Shown here: positions 11,255-21,500 of the stretch, piece by piece | Layout: the number at the start of each line of letters is the position of its first letter | Numbering within the stretch: position 1 is the first letter of the stretch | Assembly: GCA_905221605.1 (NCBI GenBank) | Contig: CAJNDS010002612.1 | Span: 811,436 to 875,435, forward strand | DNA: 64,000 nucleotides | Origin: Symbiodinium natans | Lineage: Eukaryota > Sar > Dinophyceae > Suessiales > Symbiodiniaceae | Direction: 5' to 3' | Program-made: the position numbers and the translations under genes | The notes under the pieces: generated by a model | Database searches by the model: none | What the model was told of the DNA's origin: nothing | The model's input: the letters and a program-made list of their open reading frames with translations, nothing else

Positions 11255-11579
11255 GTTTAGCGTTTAGGGTTTAGGGTTTAGGGTTTAGGGGGTTTCACTG
11301 GCAGGTAGGGTTCCCAGAAACCGTAATATCCCTAAACTCTAGACTCCAATATCGAACTAAGGCATATTTGTGACGTCATATTGGCATCCCCTCCAGTAGG
11401 GAATACGGGGGTCGGGTGATCCGGACTGCATTGCCCTCAAGACTTTTAAGGTCTTAATAGGGACCTAGGAAGTCGAGGTACGTGCCAAATATGCCCCTAT
11501 CAGGGATCATGCAGAGCACCTACTTCCAAAACTGAGATGAACCAGAGATAAGAACAGTTGCTGACACCGATATGTCAAG

Positions 11580-11671
11580 AACGGCGCGGATGCATATGAC
11601 CTCAACCAAGAACAACAAAATCTGACTCCCCAAGTTTCGGAAACCCCCGGTACATGCGAAGCAGGCTTGGG
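11580..11671 (+). CDS. Exon candidate, unknown protein
   Basis: Frame reads NGADAYDLNQEQQNLTPQVS and on to CEAGL, ending at GTTTAGGG. Acceptor ATGTCAAG. The upstream T array (11256-11292) is followed by a unique stretch rather than a C array. Confidence 0.45.
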
Positions 11672-11874
11672 GTTTAGGGTTTAGGGTAATGTAGCAACCC
11701 AGCCGTACGCATCCGAAGGCCAAGTCCTAAACCCCATACCCTCAGCAATGCTGAACCCTGAGCCCTAAATCCTGGGCCTAAACCCTAAGCCCTAAACCCT
11801 AAACTCTAAACCCTAAACCCTATACCCTACACCCTCTCGAAGCCCTGAAGCCTAACGCCTTCCAACCGCGAGAG

Positions 11875-11929
11875 GTGAAGTTCACCACGCTTGTCCAGGT
11901 GGACATTGTGGCGCTCCGATGGCTCCACG
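11875..11929 (+). CDS. Exon candidate, unknown protein
   Basis: VKFTTLVQVDIVALRWLH between acceptor GCGAGAG and donor GTTGAG. C array before, long T array after. Phase fits the exon at 11180 if nothing lies between (11580 would not be included). Confidence 0.52.
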
Positions 11930-11942
11930 GTTGAGTTTGGGT

Positions 11943-12075
11943 TCAGGGTTTAGGGTTTAGGGTTTAGGGTTTAGGGTTTAGGGTTTAGGGTTTAGGGTTT
12001 AGGGTTTAGGGTTTAGGCTTAAGGGTTTAGGGTTTAGGGTTTAGGGTTTAGGGTTTAGTTTAGGGTTTAGGGTTT
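11943..12075 (+). repeat. Long T array
   Basis: About 18 TTTAGGG units with one TTTAGGC and one TTAAGGG. It directly follows the exon at 11875-11929 and is probably intronic. Confidence 0.95.
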
Positions 12076-12293
12076 GGGGTTACCCCATTTCGGGCCGGGT
12101 ATCAGAGTTTTTGTCGAGGTCTAGAAGCCCCTGGAAGCTGGCGTGTCCAAAAAAGTCAAGTGTGCCTTTTGGGGCTACCAGGTATATAGACCCCTGGGAC
12201 ATTTTATGTTTCCCTTATTGGGTTTAACAGGATACCCTAAACCCTAAGCCCTAAACCCTAGACCCTAGACCCTAAACCCTAAGCCGTGTTCAG

Positions 12294-12534
12294 GAGTATC
12301 TTTCACAAGGTTGTACGGGCCATCCGCAATGAGCGCCGTTTAGGGTTTAGGGTTTCGGGTTTAGGGTTTAGGGTAGGCCCAGTTAGGCCTAAACACCGCC
12401 TTGGGCGATGTGGGCAAGGACGTACAAGAAGTAAGGGCCATCTACAACCAGGCCTTTTATAACCCATCGCGAAGCACGATACACTCGACGACTCTCTTGG
12501 AGCAAGACTCTTCAGCCTACACGCCACTCTGCGC
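12294..12534 (+). CDS. Two exons joined across a T-array intron
   Basis: Exon 12294-12337 reads SIFHKVVRAIRNER; exon from 12387 reads LNTALGDVGKDVQEVRAIYN and AFYNPSRSTIHSTTLLEQDS. The 49 bases between (12338-12386) are GTTTAGGG units ending in GTTAG, and removing them keeps one open frame. The downstream end is unclear; the frame enters C-array variants near 12535. A GTAAGG inside the second exon is an alternative donor. Confidence 0.58.
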
Positions 12535-13146
12535 AAACCCCAAAACCCGAACCCGAAACCCCAAACCCTTGACGGGGCTTGGTATAGTTGGGGGGCTGTA
12601 GTAACCCTGAACCCTGAACCCTAAACCCATGGTGTTTGGAGCCTTGTTTTTTGGGGGTTCCGGTTTTTTGGGTTTGGGAGTTAGGCTCGGTGAAGCAAGG
12701 GCCGGCAAGCGCGTTAAAAAAGCTACCAGGGTTTCTAGGGCCTGGGGTTTAGGGTTTGGGGATAAAGGGCCCATGTCTTTCTGGTGCTACCCTGAAAGCA
12801 GTTAAGGCTGTGAGTTTTCCCCCAAACCTGCCCCTAAACCTTAAACCTTCATCCATAAACCCTAAACCCTAAACCCTAAACCCTAAACCCTAAACCCTAA
12901 ACCCTAAACCGTGAACCTACATTCCGAATTGCTGCATCCTTGGGGTGGATGCTGAGGAAGTACCCTGCCTCCGATGTGACTGTGACCTGGCTTGCTTAAA
13001 GGTTTTTGGAAGAAAGGTTTTAGGGTTTTAGGGTTTAGGGTTTAGGGTTTAGGGTTTAGGGTTGTTGGGATTTGGGTTTTGGATTATTGGAGATGTACGG
13101 CCTTGAGGGCTCGGGCTTTTTTACCCCTACACCCTTGTCTCCAATA

Positions 13147-13394
13147 TACAAGTCTGTGTTGAGGTTTAAGTATGAAGGCACGTGTAGCCAGCGTGGCTTC
13201 CGGTGCGACGCGCTCCACGAGTCATTGGGCATTGCCGAGTTCGCAGTTCTTCTGGATGCCAGACTGTCCCAGATGCTTGCGTAGTGTTCTGCCTGGTCTG
13301 CATCTTGAGACCAACCCTGGACAAGTCACAACACTGAAGTGGCTTCATGGCTTTGCAGAAAGCCGTCCAGACAAGTATTTGCTTCTGGTTCCGT
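13147..13394 (+). CDS. Coding-like segment with two open frames
   Basis: One frame reads RGFRCDALHESLGIAEFAVL up to a stop at 13282; another reads GLHLETNPGQVTTLKWLHGF and LLLVP, then meets GTAAACCC, a possible C-array donor. A frameshift, an intron or a decayed gene would all explain this. Product unknown. Confidence 0.4.
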
Positions 13395-13395
13395 A

Positions 13396-13574
13396 AACCC
13401 TAAACCCTATATAAACCCTAAACCCTATATAAACCCTATATAAACCCTATATAAACCCTAAACCCTATATAAACCCTAAACCCTATATAAACCCTAAACC
13501 CTATATAAACCCTAAACCCTATATAAACCCTAAACCCTATATAAACCCTAAACCCTATATAAACCCTAAACCCT
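13396..13574 (-). repeat. CCCTAAACCCTATATAAA tandem array
   Basis: An 18-base higher-order unit built from one normal CCCTAAA and one CCCTATATAAA, repeated about nine times. Telomerase would not write this unit, so the array grew by tandem duplication. Confidence 0.95.
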
Positions 13575-14180
13575 AATCTTGCTGTCAAGGGGCCAGGCAG
13601 CACAATAGCATCTTCTCGGTGCTGAGCTTCGACCCTTCTTGGCCGCAACACTCTTAAGCATGAAAGCCCCTAAACCCTAAACCCTAAACCCTAAACCCTA
13701 AACCCTAAACCCTAAACCCTAAACCCTAAACCGGACTCAGCCCAATAGCCCTAAACTCTAAACCCTCTACTCCTTTAAGCTCTAAACCGACTTCTTCTTG
13801 AGGAGGAAGTGGGTTGTGCCAAACGAGGGGTCTTTGCATGTAATTTGGCAATGAACTAAAGGCCAGCAACGTAGAACCCTAAGACCCAAGCTCGAAGCTC
13901 AGACAGGATTCAGGAGTGGCGCACCCCGATCCCTCAACCCTAAACCCTAAGCCTAAACTCTGACAAAGCCCAAAAGCCAAAAAAAACCTAAACCCTGAAC
14001 CCAAACAGGCCCCAAAGCCCAAGCTAGAAGGTACTGACGGGACTCGAGTAGCGCGCCCTCAACCCGAAACGCTAAACCCGGCCTAAGCCCTAAACCCCAA
14101 ACCCCAAACCCTAAACCCTAAACCCTAAACCCTAAACCCTAAACCCTAAACCCTAAACCCTTTTCGGGCCCCTGCCTCAG
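13575..14180 (+). other. C-array stretch with two weak exons
   Basis: C arrays at 13668-13730 and 14092-14160 and degenerate copies between. 13601-13651 (HNSIFSVLSFDPSWPQH) and 13803-13839 (EEVGCAKRGVFA, followed by GTAATT) are possible exons of low certainty. Confidence 0.45.
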
Positions 14181-14277
14181 GGCCTGTGCTCCGCCTCCGA
14201 GCTAGGGGAGGACTTTTCCACCGTAGGGGCTGTGGAGAAGAACAGTTCCTGGGCCCGGTTGTGGGTGATGTTTAAGG
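14181..14277 (+). CDS. Exon candidate, unknown protein
   Basis: Acceptor CCTGCCTCAG, then GLCSASELGEDFSTVGAVEK and NSSWARLWVMFK, then donor GTTAATGGGGTTTAGG. C array before and T arrays after (14280-14400). Confidence 0.5.
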
Positions 14278-14639
14278 GTTAATGGGGTTTAGGGTGTTTA
14301 TTTGGGTTGAGGGTTTGGGGTTTGGGGTTTGGGGTTTAGGGTTTGGGGTTTAGGGTTTAGGGTTTAGGGTTTAGGATTTGGGATTGTTTAGGGTTTAGGG
14401 CTTAGGGCCGTTTGGGAGTTGAGGATTTAGGAGATGGCTCTGACCTGTTGTGTTTTACAACATGGTCCTTGTTGAGGTGCCCCAGAAAAAAAGCCTCCGT
14501 GCTGTTATTCGGACCCACATGGGGGCCATCACTTAAAGTAACCCATGTCTTCCGAACAGGGGAACCTACACAAACCCTCAACCCTGAACCCTAAACCCTA
14601 AACCCTAAACCTTAAACCTTAAACCTTTCCACCTGGAAG

Positions 14640-14945
14640 AGAAGACTCCTTGCCCAGACACCCAGGGAGGATCAATACGGCTAATGTGCTGGGGTTTGGG
14701 GTTTAGGGTTTCGGGTTTAGGGTTTCGGGTTTCGGGTTTAGGGTTTAAGTTTAAGGTTTAGGGCTTAGGGTCTAGGGTTGGTTTAGGGTTAAGGGTTCAG
14801 TTTGGGAGTGGGGTTTGGAGGGTAAGGAATGGGAGGTGTCCGAAAATGCGACTCGCACCCTGCTGCCAGCTGCGTACGTGACGCCGGTGGTTTTCTTCTC
14901 GTCCTACGCTTGCTGGAGGCGCGCGAAAAGGTGGCTGAAGTCTGC
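14640..14945 (+). CDS. Two low-certainty exon candidates
   Basis: 14640-14693 reads EDSLPRHPGRINTANVL before GTTTGGGG. Around 14838-14945 two frames are open (TRTLLPAAYVTPVVFFSSYA and CVRDAGGFLLVLRLLEAREK), so the coding frame cannot be chosen by eye. Confidence 0.35.
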
Positions 14946-15434
14946 CCTAAGCCCTAAACCCTAAATGGTTCCGGTTCAAGTCGGACTTCCTTTGGCACCC
15001 TAGCCCCTAAACGCAACAGCTTCATCCCGTTCGCTAAAATCAGGGACCCCAAAGATAGACCCCGCCCCCAAATACTAGGTGAGGTACCCCTAACTTCCAA
15101 GATCCCCAGCCGGGTTTAGGGTTTTGGGTTTGAGGTTTTGTGTTTAGGGCCTAGCGGGTTGCCATGTGTTTTGTGGATGGGGATCCCCGCTACACGTAAC
15201 TACACATCTGCTGCGGGGATTTTGGGTTCCACCACTACCCGCACCCTGAGCGCCCAAATCGAGGCCGCACAAAAGGCTTAGCCACACGCACCAGATTCTT
15301 GAAGAGACACGCTGCAAAACCCTAAACCCTAAACCCTTAAGCCCTAAACCCTAACCCCCTAAACCCTAAACCCTAAGCCCTAAGCCCTAAGCCCTAAGCC
15401 CTAAGCCCTAAGCCCTAAGCCCCAATCCTCGCAG

Positions 15435-15665
15435 GCCGCAGGCCGGAATTAAGGCAACATGTGCAGTAATTGTTGGGATGCCCCCCCCCCCCCCCCCCCT
15501 AAACCCTAAACCCTAAACCCTAAACCCTTTAATCCCATTAAGGCCTGCTAGTATAAGGGGGAACATCCCAAAGCATAGGGCATTTGGCTTACCTGACTCG
15601 CGTTCAAGACTGGGCAAGATCAGAGCCACAAGCCCTGTGAGCTGGAACTGGCAGTCTTTGCATCA
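15435..15665 (+). CDS. Two exons around a family A element
   Basis: Exon 15435-15465 (PQAGIKATCA) ends at GTAATT; exon 15624-15665 (SHKPCELELAVFAS) starts after ATCAG and ends at GTGTAAGG. Both meet in phase 0, and the 158-base intron holds the family A element with a C array inside. Confidence 0.42.
15473..15572. mobile_element. Family A element interrupted by a C array
   Basis: Ends TTGGGATG and GGGGGAACATCCCAA match family A copies elsewhere, but the left interior is replaced by a C run and four CCCTAAA units. Sits inside the inferred intron 15466-15623. Confidence 0.7.
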
Positions 15666-16010
15666 GTGTAAGGCCGTATGGCTTTTTGTGTAGGGGCCTG
15701 AATTCTAAACCCTAAGCACTAAACTCGAAACCCTAGACCCTAAACCACAAACCCTAAACCCTAAACCGTTAATTAGGCGTTCAGGGTGTGGCTAGATGTA
15801 TAGGTACCGCCACCCAGGTTGAGGAGTCGTGAACCCTAGGCCCTGAAACCTAAACCTCAAACCATCGTTCAAAACACAGGGTCCAACCAGAAGAGGTTAG
15901 GGGTTTGGGTTTTGGGTTTGGGGTTTTTGGGTTTTGGGTTTGTTTGAGGACACAGGGAGACAGGGGTGGGGCTTGTTGCTGAGCATGTTCCTTCTCAACC
16001 CTACCTTCAG

Positions 16011-16162
16011 AATCAGAACTGCCCCAAAACCTACTCTACTTTGCATGTTAACTAAAAATTTCCCAGAAGGGGCTTTAGAGTCTTTATCGTACTATCACAC
16101 AAAAGATGGGCAGGTTGGGGGTCATGGCGACACCCAACCCCACAGTCTGATTCATGTTTTGG
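16011..16162 (+). CDS. Exon, unknown protein
   Basis: Open for 50 codons after acceptor CTACCTTCAG: IRTAPKPTLLCMLTKNFPEG, ALESLSYYHTKDGQVGGHGD, TQPHSLIHVL. The donor GTTCAGGG is the first unit of a T array (16164-16232). Length and context make it more secure than most. Confidence 0.58.
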
Positions 16163-16634
16163 GTTCAGGGTTTAGGGTTTAGGGTTTAGGGTTTAGGGTT
16201 TAGGGTTTAGGGTTTAGGGTTTAGGGTTTAGGGTTTAGGGTTGGAAGCCGCAAGCCCTGAACCTTGGGAACTTTTGCGGCTTCCTCAAAATTGCATGGAA
16301 ATAAAAGCATGTAAGCCCTAAACCCTAAACCCTAGCCCTAAACCCTAAACCCTTTGCATTCTTTGGGTGCTGTAGAAGTCAGGAAGCCGCCAGCACCCTA
16401 CACCCTGAACCCTAAACCCTATACTCCTTGAAACCCTCTGTCCTGAACTCTTCAGCCCTAAACCCTAAACCGTAAACCCTAAACCCTAAACCCTAAACCC
16501 TAAACCCTAAACCCTAAACCCTAAACCTAAACCCTAAACCCTAAACCCTAAACCCTAAACCCTAAACCCTAAACCCTAAACCCTAAACCCTAAACCTTCC
16601 TCCTTTAAGCCCAGAGTTGTCCCTTTCTCCTCAG

Positions 16635-16698
16635 GGTGCGCGTAACGCTGGGCCCAAACATCGGAGAGCTCGGAGGGCAGCCGGCCACGTGGCCAAAG
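16635..16698 (+). CDS. Exon candidate, unknown protein
   Basis: Strong acceptor CCTTTCTCCTCAG, then VRVTLGPNIGELGGQPATWP plus K, then donor GTGTAGGG. Preceded by a C array of about 18 units (16452-16596). Confidence 0.55.
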
Positions 16699-17079
16699 GT
16701 GTAGGGTTTTGGGGTTGTGGGGTTTGGGATTTTTGGTGTTTGGGGTTTAGGGTTTAGGGTTTAGGGTGGGTGTAGGGGGCGCTTAGGGGTTGGGACTGGA
16801 GGGTATAGGGGCTAACGAGGTTTCGGAGTTTCAGGGACCCTCTTCAGCCCCCACCTTTTCAACACAACGTGGTCTAACTTAAGGACTTCGTGGGCCTTAT
16901 TTTGGTAAGGGAGTTTTGTGGCTTTTTAGTGGGGGGTGGGGTGGGGGGGGGTTATAGGATCACATGATCTGTGGGTTTTGGGCCTAAGGCGGTGAATTTA
17001 GGATCTGGCTTGGTGTGTGAGGTGTGCAGTTGAGGAACAGCAGGGAATTCTGGCTTCTAATCCCAAACCCTAAACGGTT

Positions 17080-17465
17080 TGTGGTGGGCTTGAAAGGGGT
17101 TCGGGCTGCCAATTGTGGTTTCATGGATTTTTGGTGCGGTCCGATTTGCTAAAACGGCAAGTTGCATGTTTGGGATTTCGGAATGACCGCTGGCTGATAA
17201 ACAAGCCTCAAAAACTAGCTCAGTCTTTGGAGCTCATATCTCAAAATTGGTCGAAGGGGTGTCCTTAAATACTAGGTCGGACGCCGTTGCTGCTGTGTTG
17301 TCCATGTTGTTGTTTGGGGCTTACAGGTCATCGTTTAGCAGTCGGACTCGACAGCAAAGCCAACAGGAACGATACGCAGTTCCCCGACATAGTATGCATG
17401 TGGTGGCTGTCAGGGTTTGGGACGAACAGGTAGCAAGGGGACTCCTCGCCCAAGTCGCTAAACCC
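17080..17465 (+). CDS. Two-frame coding segment, possibly decayed
   Basis: First frame: RSDLLKRQVACLGFRNDRWL and LAQSLELISQNWSKGCP, stop at 17264. Second frame overlaps and continues: SDAVAAVLSMLLFGAYRSSF, RHSMHVVAVRVWDEQVA, ending inside CCCTAAA. Codons are less G/C-ending than the neighbours. Either a short intron or a frameshift lies near 17240. Confidence 0.4.
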
Positions 17466-17640
17466 TAAACCCTAAACCCTAAACCCTAAACCCTAAACCC
17501 TAAACCCTAAACCCTAAGCCCTAAGCCCTAAGCCCTAAGCCCTAAGCCCTAAGCCCTAAGCCCTAAGCCCTAAGCCCTAAGCCCTAAGCCCTAAGCCCTA
17601 AGCCCTAAGCCCTAAGCCCTAAGCCCTAAGCCCTAAAGCC
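17457..17640 (-). repeat. C array switching to CCCTAAG
   Basis: About eight CCCTAAA units change abruptly to about 17 CCCTAAG units. The sharp switch shows the variant spread in tandem. CCCTAAG also creates an AG every seven bases. Confidence 0.95.
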
Positions 17641-18307
17641 TAAGCCTTGATTAAGCCAGAGGTTGGGACTTCTGACAAGTCTCTTGAAACAGCTCTAAAG
17701 CTGGATCCTTTTTTCTCTCAGGCTAGGGGAGAAAATCGGTAAACCCTAAACCCTAAACCCTAAACCCTAAGCCCTAAGCCCTAAACTCCTATTTCGAACC
17801 GCTGGGGTCCAAAGCGCAAGTGAGGTGATTGCCATTCGAGAGATGGCACCCCAGACCTGTTTGGGTTTAGGGTCTAGGGTTTAGAGTTTAGGGTTTTGGG
17901 TTTTGGGTTTAGGGAGGACCCCAAGCCTTTCATACGAGTCGTGGGGTTTAAGGAGTTCAGGGAGTTTAGGAAGTTGAGGGAGTTGAGGGAGTTGAGGAAG
18001 TTTAGGGAGTTTAGGGCGTTCAGGGTTGAGGGTTGAGGGTATAGGGTGTGTTTGGCATGTCGAGTTGGGACCCGTGCCTCTGAACATGCGAGAATTTGCA
18101 TTTTTGAGAGGCCCTCGTTGAACCGAAGTTTCCGAGAGTCAAGATAATACGGTAGGGACCCTTACAAGGGACCTTAGGGCCTTAGGGGTAATGTCGGGGC
18201 TACTTTGGTATATAGGCACTATTAAACCCTAAACCCTAAACCCTAAACCCTAAACCCTAAACCGTAAACCGTAAACCGTGAACCCAAACCCCCCAAGCCC
18301 CCACCAG

Positions 18308-18549
18308 AATGAAGGTTCAAGCACCTCTTTTTGGGCCAGGGTATTGGAAAGTGCGTATCCAGAAGTTCGGGTGTGAGGATTTGGGCTGTGGGAGTTACTC
18401 TCTGTCTTCAGCCCGTACAAGAAAAGAGGAACAGCCCGAAACCCAAGCCCAAAACCTTGGGTTTCGGGTTTAGGGTTGAGGGCTCAGTAAACTCTTTTCA
18501 TTCCAGGAGTGGTCTTTCCATTGGGTTGTGTCAGCTCTTTACCGCCCTC
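18308..18549 (+). CDS. Three-exon chain with very short introns
   Basis: Exons 18308-18370 (MKVQAPLFGPGYWKVRIQKF), 18412-18460 (PYKKRGTARNPSPKPW) and 18507-18549 (EWSFHWVVSALYRPH) keep frame. Intron 1 is 41 bases (GTGTGAGG to TCTTCAG). Intron 2 is 46 bases, starts GTTTCGGGTTTAGGG and ends CATTCCAG. The last exon meets GCCCTAAACCC, a possible GC donor, or stops inside the C array. Confidence 0.57.
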
Positions 18550-18759
18550 ATGCCCTAAACCCTAAACCCTAAACCCTAAACCCTAAACCATAAACCCTCC
18601 AAAGTAGCATTGGAGGCTCAGGCACTCAGTGGGGGGACCTTTAACCTAAAAGCCGCAAAAACCCTCAAAACCCGAAACCTGGGAACATCCTCAAGGCCCG
18701 GGCCCCTTGACCTCGGGTTGAGGGTTGAGTGTTTAGGGTTTCGGCTAGAACCATCCAAG

Positions 18760-19304
18760 ACCCGTGCTTGTGAGGAGATTTACTCCACCATCACCGACAT
18801 TACCCTGAACATGCCCGTTGAGGCCGCCGCACGAGAACGGGAGATAGGGGTACTTTTTTTTTTTTTGGGGGGGGGGGGGTCGAAATTGCAGCTCAAGGCA
18901 AATCGCTTTTTTTCCATGGTCTTCGAATCAGAGACTTATTGACGGCAATCATGAATTGCGAGCCTGCTCCAAAGCACCTCAAGATGCAGTCCGGAGGAGA
19001 CCAGTTGGCCATCGGCTATCTGAAGAAGATGCTTTACGCCGTATCAGCATACGAGAAGATGCCACCCGCCGTGCTCGAGCTACTCTAGGGTATGTATGGA
19101 GACACGGTGGTGGAGTTCGAGGCGGATGCTTGGACGCCGGCATCCGTGATGCGATATGGCTGGAAAGCTGTGATGGCAGCGATGGACGAACGTACAGCTC
19201 GGTTTTTGGATTGCGAATCGGAGGTGAAGAAGTTCGAATCCATTCATTCCGCCTTGGCACAGTTGAGTGCTCCGGTGCTTCGGGGAACTTTGGGGTCCCT
19301 TTAA
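18760..19304 (+). pseudogene. Gene fragment with an in-frame stop
   Basis: 18760-18849 reads TRACEEIYSTITDITLNMPV then EAAARERE and a GTACTT donor. From 18951 one frame reads HLKMQSGGDQLAIGYLKKML up to TAG at 19086-19088, then stays open in the same frame to 19304 (YGDTVVEFEADAWTPASVMR, DERTARFLDCESEVKKFESI). The single TAG in an otherwise coding frame suggests a recent nonsense mutation, or two adjacent short genes. Confidence 0.5.
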
Positions 19305-20259
19305 GGGGATTCTACTCTGGAGTAGAAAAGGGGTACCCCCCCCGTCCCCCCAATTTGGGAAATGCAGATATGTTTGAGAGCTTACACGCGTCTGTGCTCG
19401 GCGTTCACAGCCCCCCCCCCCCCCCCACCCGCTCGCATGAGATCCCCCCCGAACACCCACCCGGCCCTAATCCTTAAACCCTGACCCTAACCCTATGCTA
19501 ACTCGGAAGCCACCACGAACCACAGGGGAAGGGGGAGAAGGGAAACCCTAAACCTAAGCCCACCCTAACCCTCAAGCTAAACCCGAAAGCCCAAAGCCTA
19601 AACCTTAAACCTGCCAGGAACAACAGGGGAGGGGATGCTGGTGCATGCTAGGATACCAAGCCTAGGGATTTTAGGACTTTAAGTGGTTTAGGGTCTTGGG
19701 TCTCGGGGTTTAGGGTTTAGGGTTTAGGGTCTAGGGTCTTGGGGTTTTGGTTTTGGGTTTGGGTTTTGGGGTTTAGGGTCTTTAGTATCGGATATGGGGA
19801 GGGTGCGGGGTGCTTGACTTTGAATTGCCCGGAAGAGAAATGTCAACGCACGATACACCGCTAGCCCTGAAGCCAAGCCCTAGTTTGCGCACGCGCCTGC
19901 GCACATCCACGCATTCCTGCGCACCACCCATCCTCGCGCCCCCAACCCTAAACCCTAAACCGTAAACCCTAAACCGTATGCGTTGATTCGGGTTTAGGGT
20001 TTAGTGTTTCGGGTTTAGGGTTTAGGGTTCGGGTTTAGGGTTCAGGGTTTAGGGTTCAGGGTTCAGGGTTTAGGATTTAGGGTCTAGGGTCTAGGGTCTA
20101 GGGTCTAGGGCCTAGGGCCTAGGGTCTAGGGTCTAGGGTCTTGGGTCTAGGGTCTAGGGTAGTTGTTTTTTCTACATGGCTTTAGGCCTCTAGGGATTGG
20201 GGCATTGGGGCTTTATGATGTAGAGTTTAGGATTTCGGTTCTTGGGAACTATCATCCAG
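19305..20259 (+). other. Array stretch without clear gene
   Basis: C runs at 19335-19350 and 19410-19427, degenerate C arrays (19545-19615), T-array variants (19680-19790) and CCCTAAA/TTTAGGG blocks. At 20078-20160 eleven or so TCTAGGG units form a uniform variant array. Confidence 0.7.
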
Positions 20260-20850
20260 GCCTTTCCATGCTGTACCCCTGCTGGGCACCTGCTAGAATG
20301 CGGCACATTACTTGAAGGGTTTTGCGTTTAGGGTTTAGGGTTTAGGGTGCCCAGCAACAGCCAGGCACCAAAGGCTTCCCAACTTTTCTCACTTTCAAAG
20401 CCGAACTATCGCACCCCCTTGAGCAGATACCTTAACCCTAAAACCTTTAAACGCCAACCCCCCCCCCCCCCCCCCCCAGCAACCTTATGAGAGGCTCAAG
20501 AGCCTTAGAAGTCCAGGCCAGCGATGGGACTCGAGCAGATTTTGCCACGGACGATAGCGACTTGAACGAACTCACGGGCAGGGGCGAAGGTTCAGGGTTT
20601 AGGGTTCAGGGTATAGCTCATTTATTTATTGTTCAGTTTCTGGTTCCGGATGCTACATTGAGGGCCCCCCCCCTTAAGAGCATCTTTTTCAGCGGTTACT
20701 TCGAGACCTACCAACTATGTCAGAGTTCAAGCCTCATGGCTGGAGTCCTTTCATTTCTTGTGGGAGTACAGTATAGGTTCCCATGGAAGCCCCATCAAAC
20801 CCTACAACATTCAATGCCTATGTGGCAACTTCTCTGAAGTAGGCTTTTGA
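20260..20850 (+). CDS. Four exons including a 3' end
   Basis: 20260-20325 (AFPCCTPAGHLLECGTLLEG) and the segment from 20365 (APKASQLFSLSKPNYRTPLS) are in phase across a 39-base intron of three TTTAGGG units plus GTGCCC..CCAG. 20480-20589 follows a 20-base C run ending CAG and reads VQASDGTRADFATDDSDLNE; 20693-20850 follows CATCTTTTTCAG, is in phase with it and ends at TGA 20848 (NYVRVQASWLESFHFLWEYS). How the second joins the third is not clear. Confidence 0.52.
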
Positions 20851-20901
20851 GGTTGCTAGGACCCAGAGCAGGCCCTTATTTCCCTTTTGGGGGGGCTGGG
20901 G

Positions 20902-20979
20902 GTTCCCTTCTAATCCCCTTGAAACCAAAAAGTGTACCCTTTTAATTCCATTTAATTCCTAGGTTACTCCTGGGTCTAG
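20902..20979. mobile_element. Family F element, copy 1
   Basis: Matches 47106-47178 (AACCAAAAAG, GTACCC, AATTCCTAGG, GGGTCTAG). Starts GTTCCCTTC and ends GGGTCTAG, so GT and AG sit at its ends. Confidence 0.65.
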
Positions 20980-20993
20980 GATACCATCATCAG

Positions 20994-21500
20994 AGGACAA
21001 TCATTTTGAGAGCTCGTATGGACCTACGGACCTACGTGCTTTAGGGTTTAGGGTTCAGGGGTAGGGAGGGCAAACGAGCCATCCGACAGGAACAAGAAGG
21101 TTTGGGGTCCCCAAACCCGAATCCCTAAACCCTAAACCCTAAACCCTAAACCCTAAACCCTAAACCCTAAACACGCTGACCTGGTTCCCCTGGCAAACAC
21201 AGTCCTGAGGCCAAAACCCCGCGAGAGTGCCCTGAAGCAGAGCTTGGTTTAGGGTTTAGGGTTTAGGGTTTAGGGTTTAGGGTTTAGGGTTTAGGGTTTA
21301 GGGTTTAGGGTTTAGGGTTTAGGGTTTAGGGTTTAGGGTTTAGGGTTAGGGTTTAGGGTTTAGGGTGTAGGGTTTAGGGTTTAGGGTTTAGGGTCTAGGG
21401 TTTAGAGTTGTTTTGGTCCAGGGAGAGCCCAGGTGACGTAACGGTCTGGAGCTCCATATCGACCTTCGAGACGTCCCTGACGCGTCTGGGCAGCCTCAGC
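20994..21500 (+). CDS. Four exons with telomeric introns
   Basis: 20994-21035 (RTIILRARMDLRTY), 21069-21099 (GKRAIRQEQE), 21203-21246 (LRPKPRESALKQSL) and 21408-about 21500 (LFWSRESPGDVTVWSSISTF, ETSLTRLGSLS) keep a single frame. Introns: 33 bases of T variants, 103 bases with a GTTTGGGG/CCCCAAAC palindrome and seven CCCTAAA units, and 161 bases that are almost entirely TTTAGGG. Confidence 0.48.

Noticed and set aside
13436-13651. Reverse-strand open frame with GFRVYI repeats
   Set aside because: It is simply the translation of the CCCTATATAAA array.
19080-19460. Reverse-strand open frames of 93 and 126 codons
   Set aside because: They lie opposite a forward frame with better codon use, and one is poly-Gly at its start.
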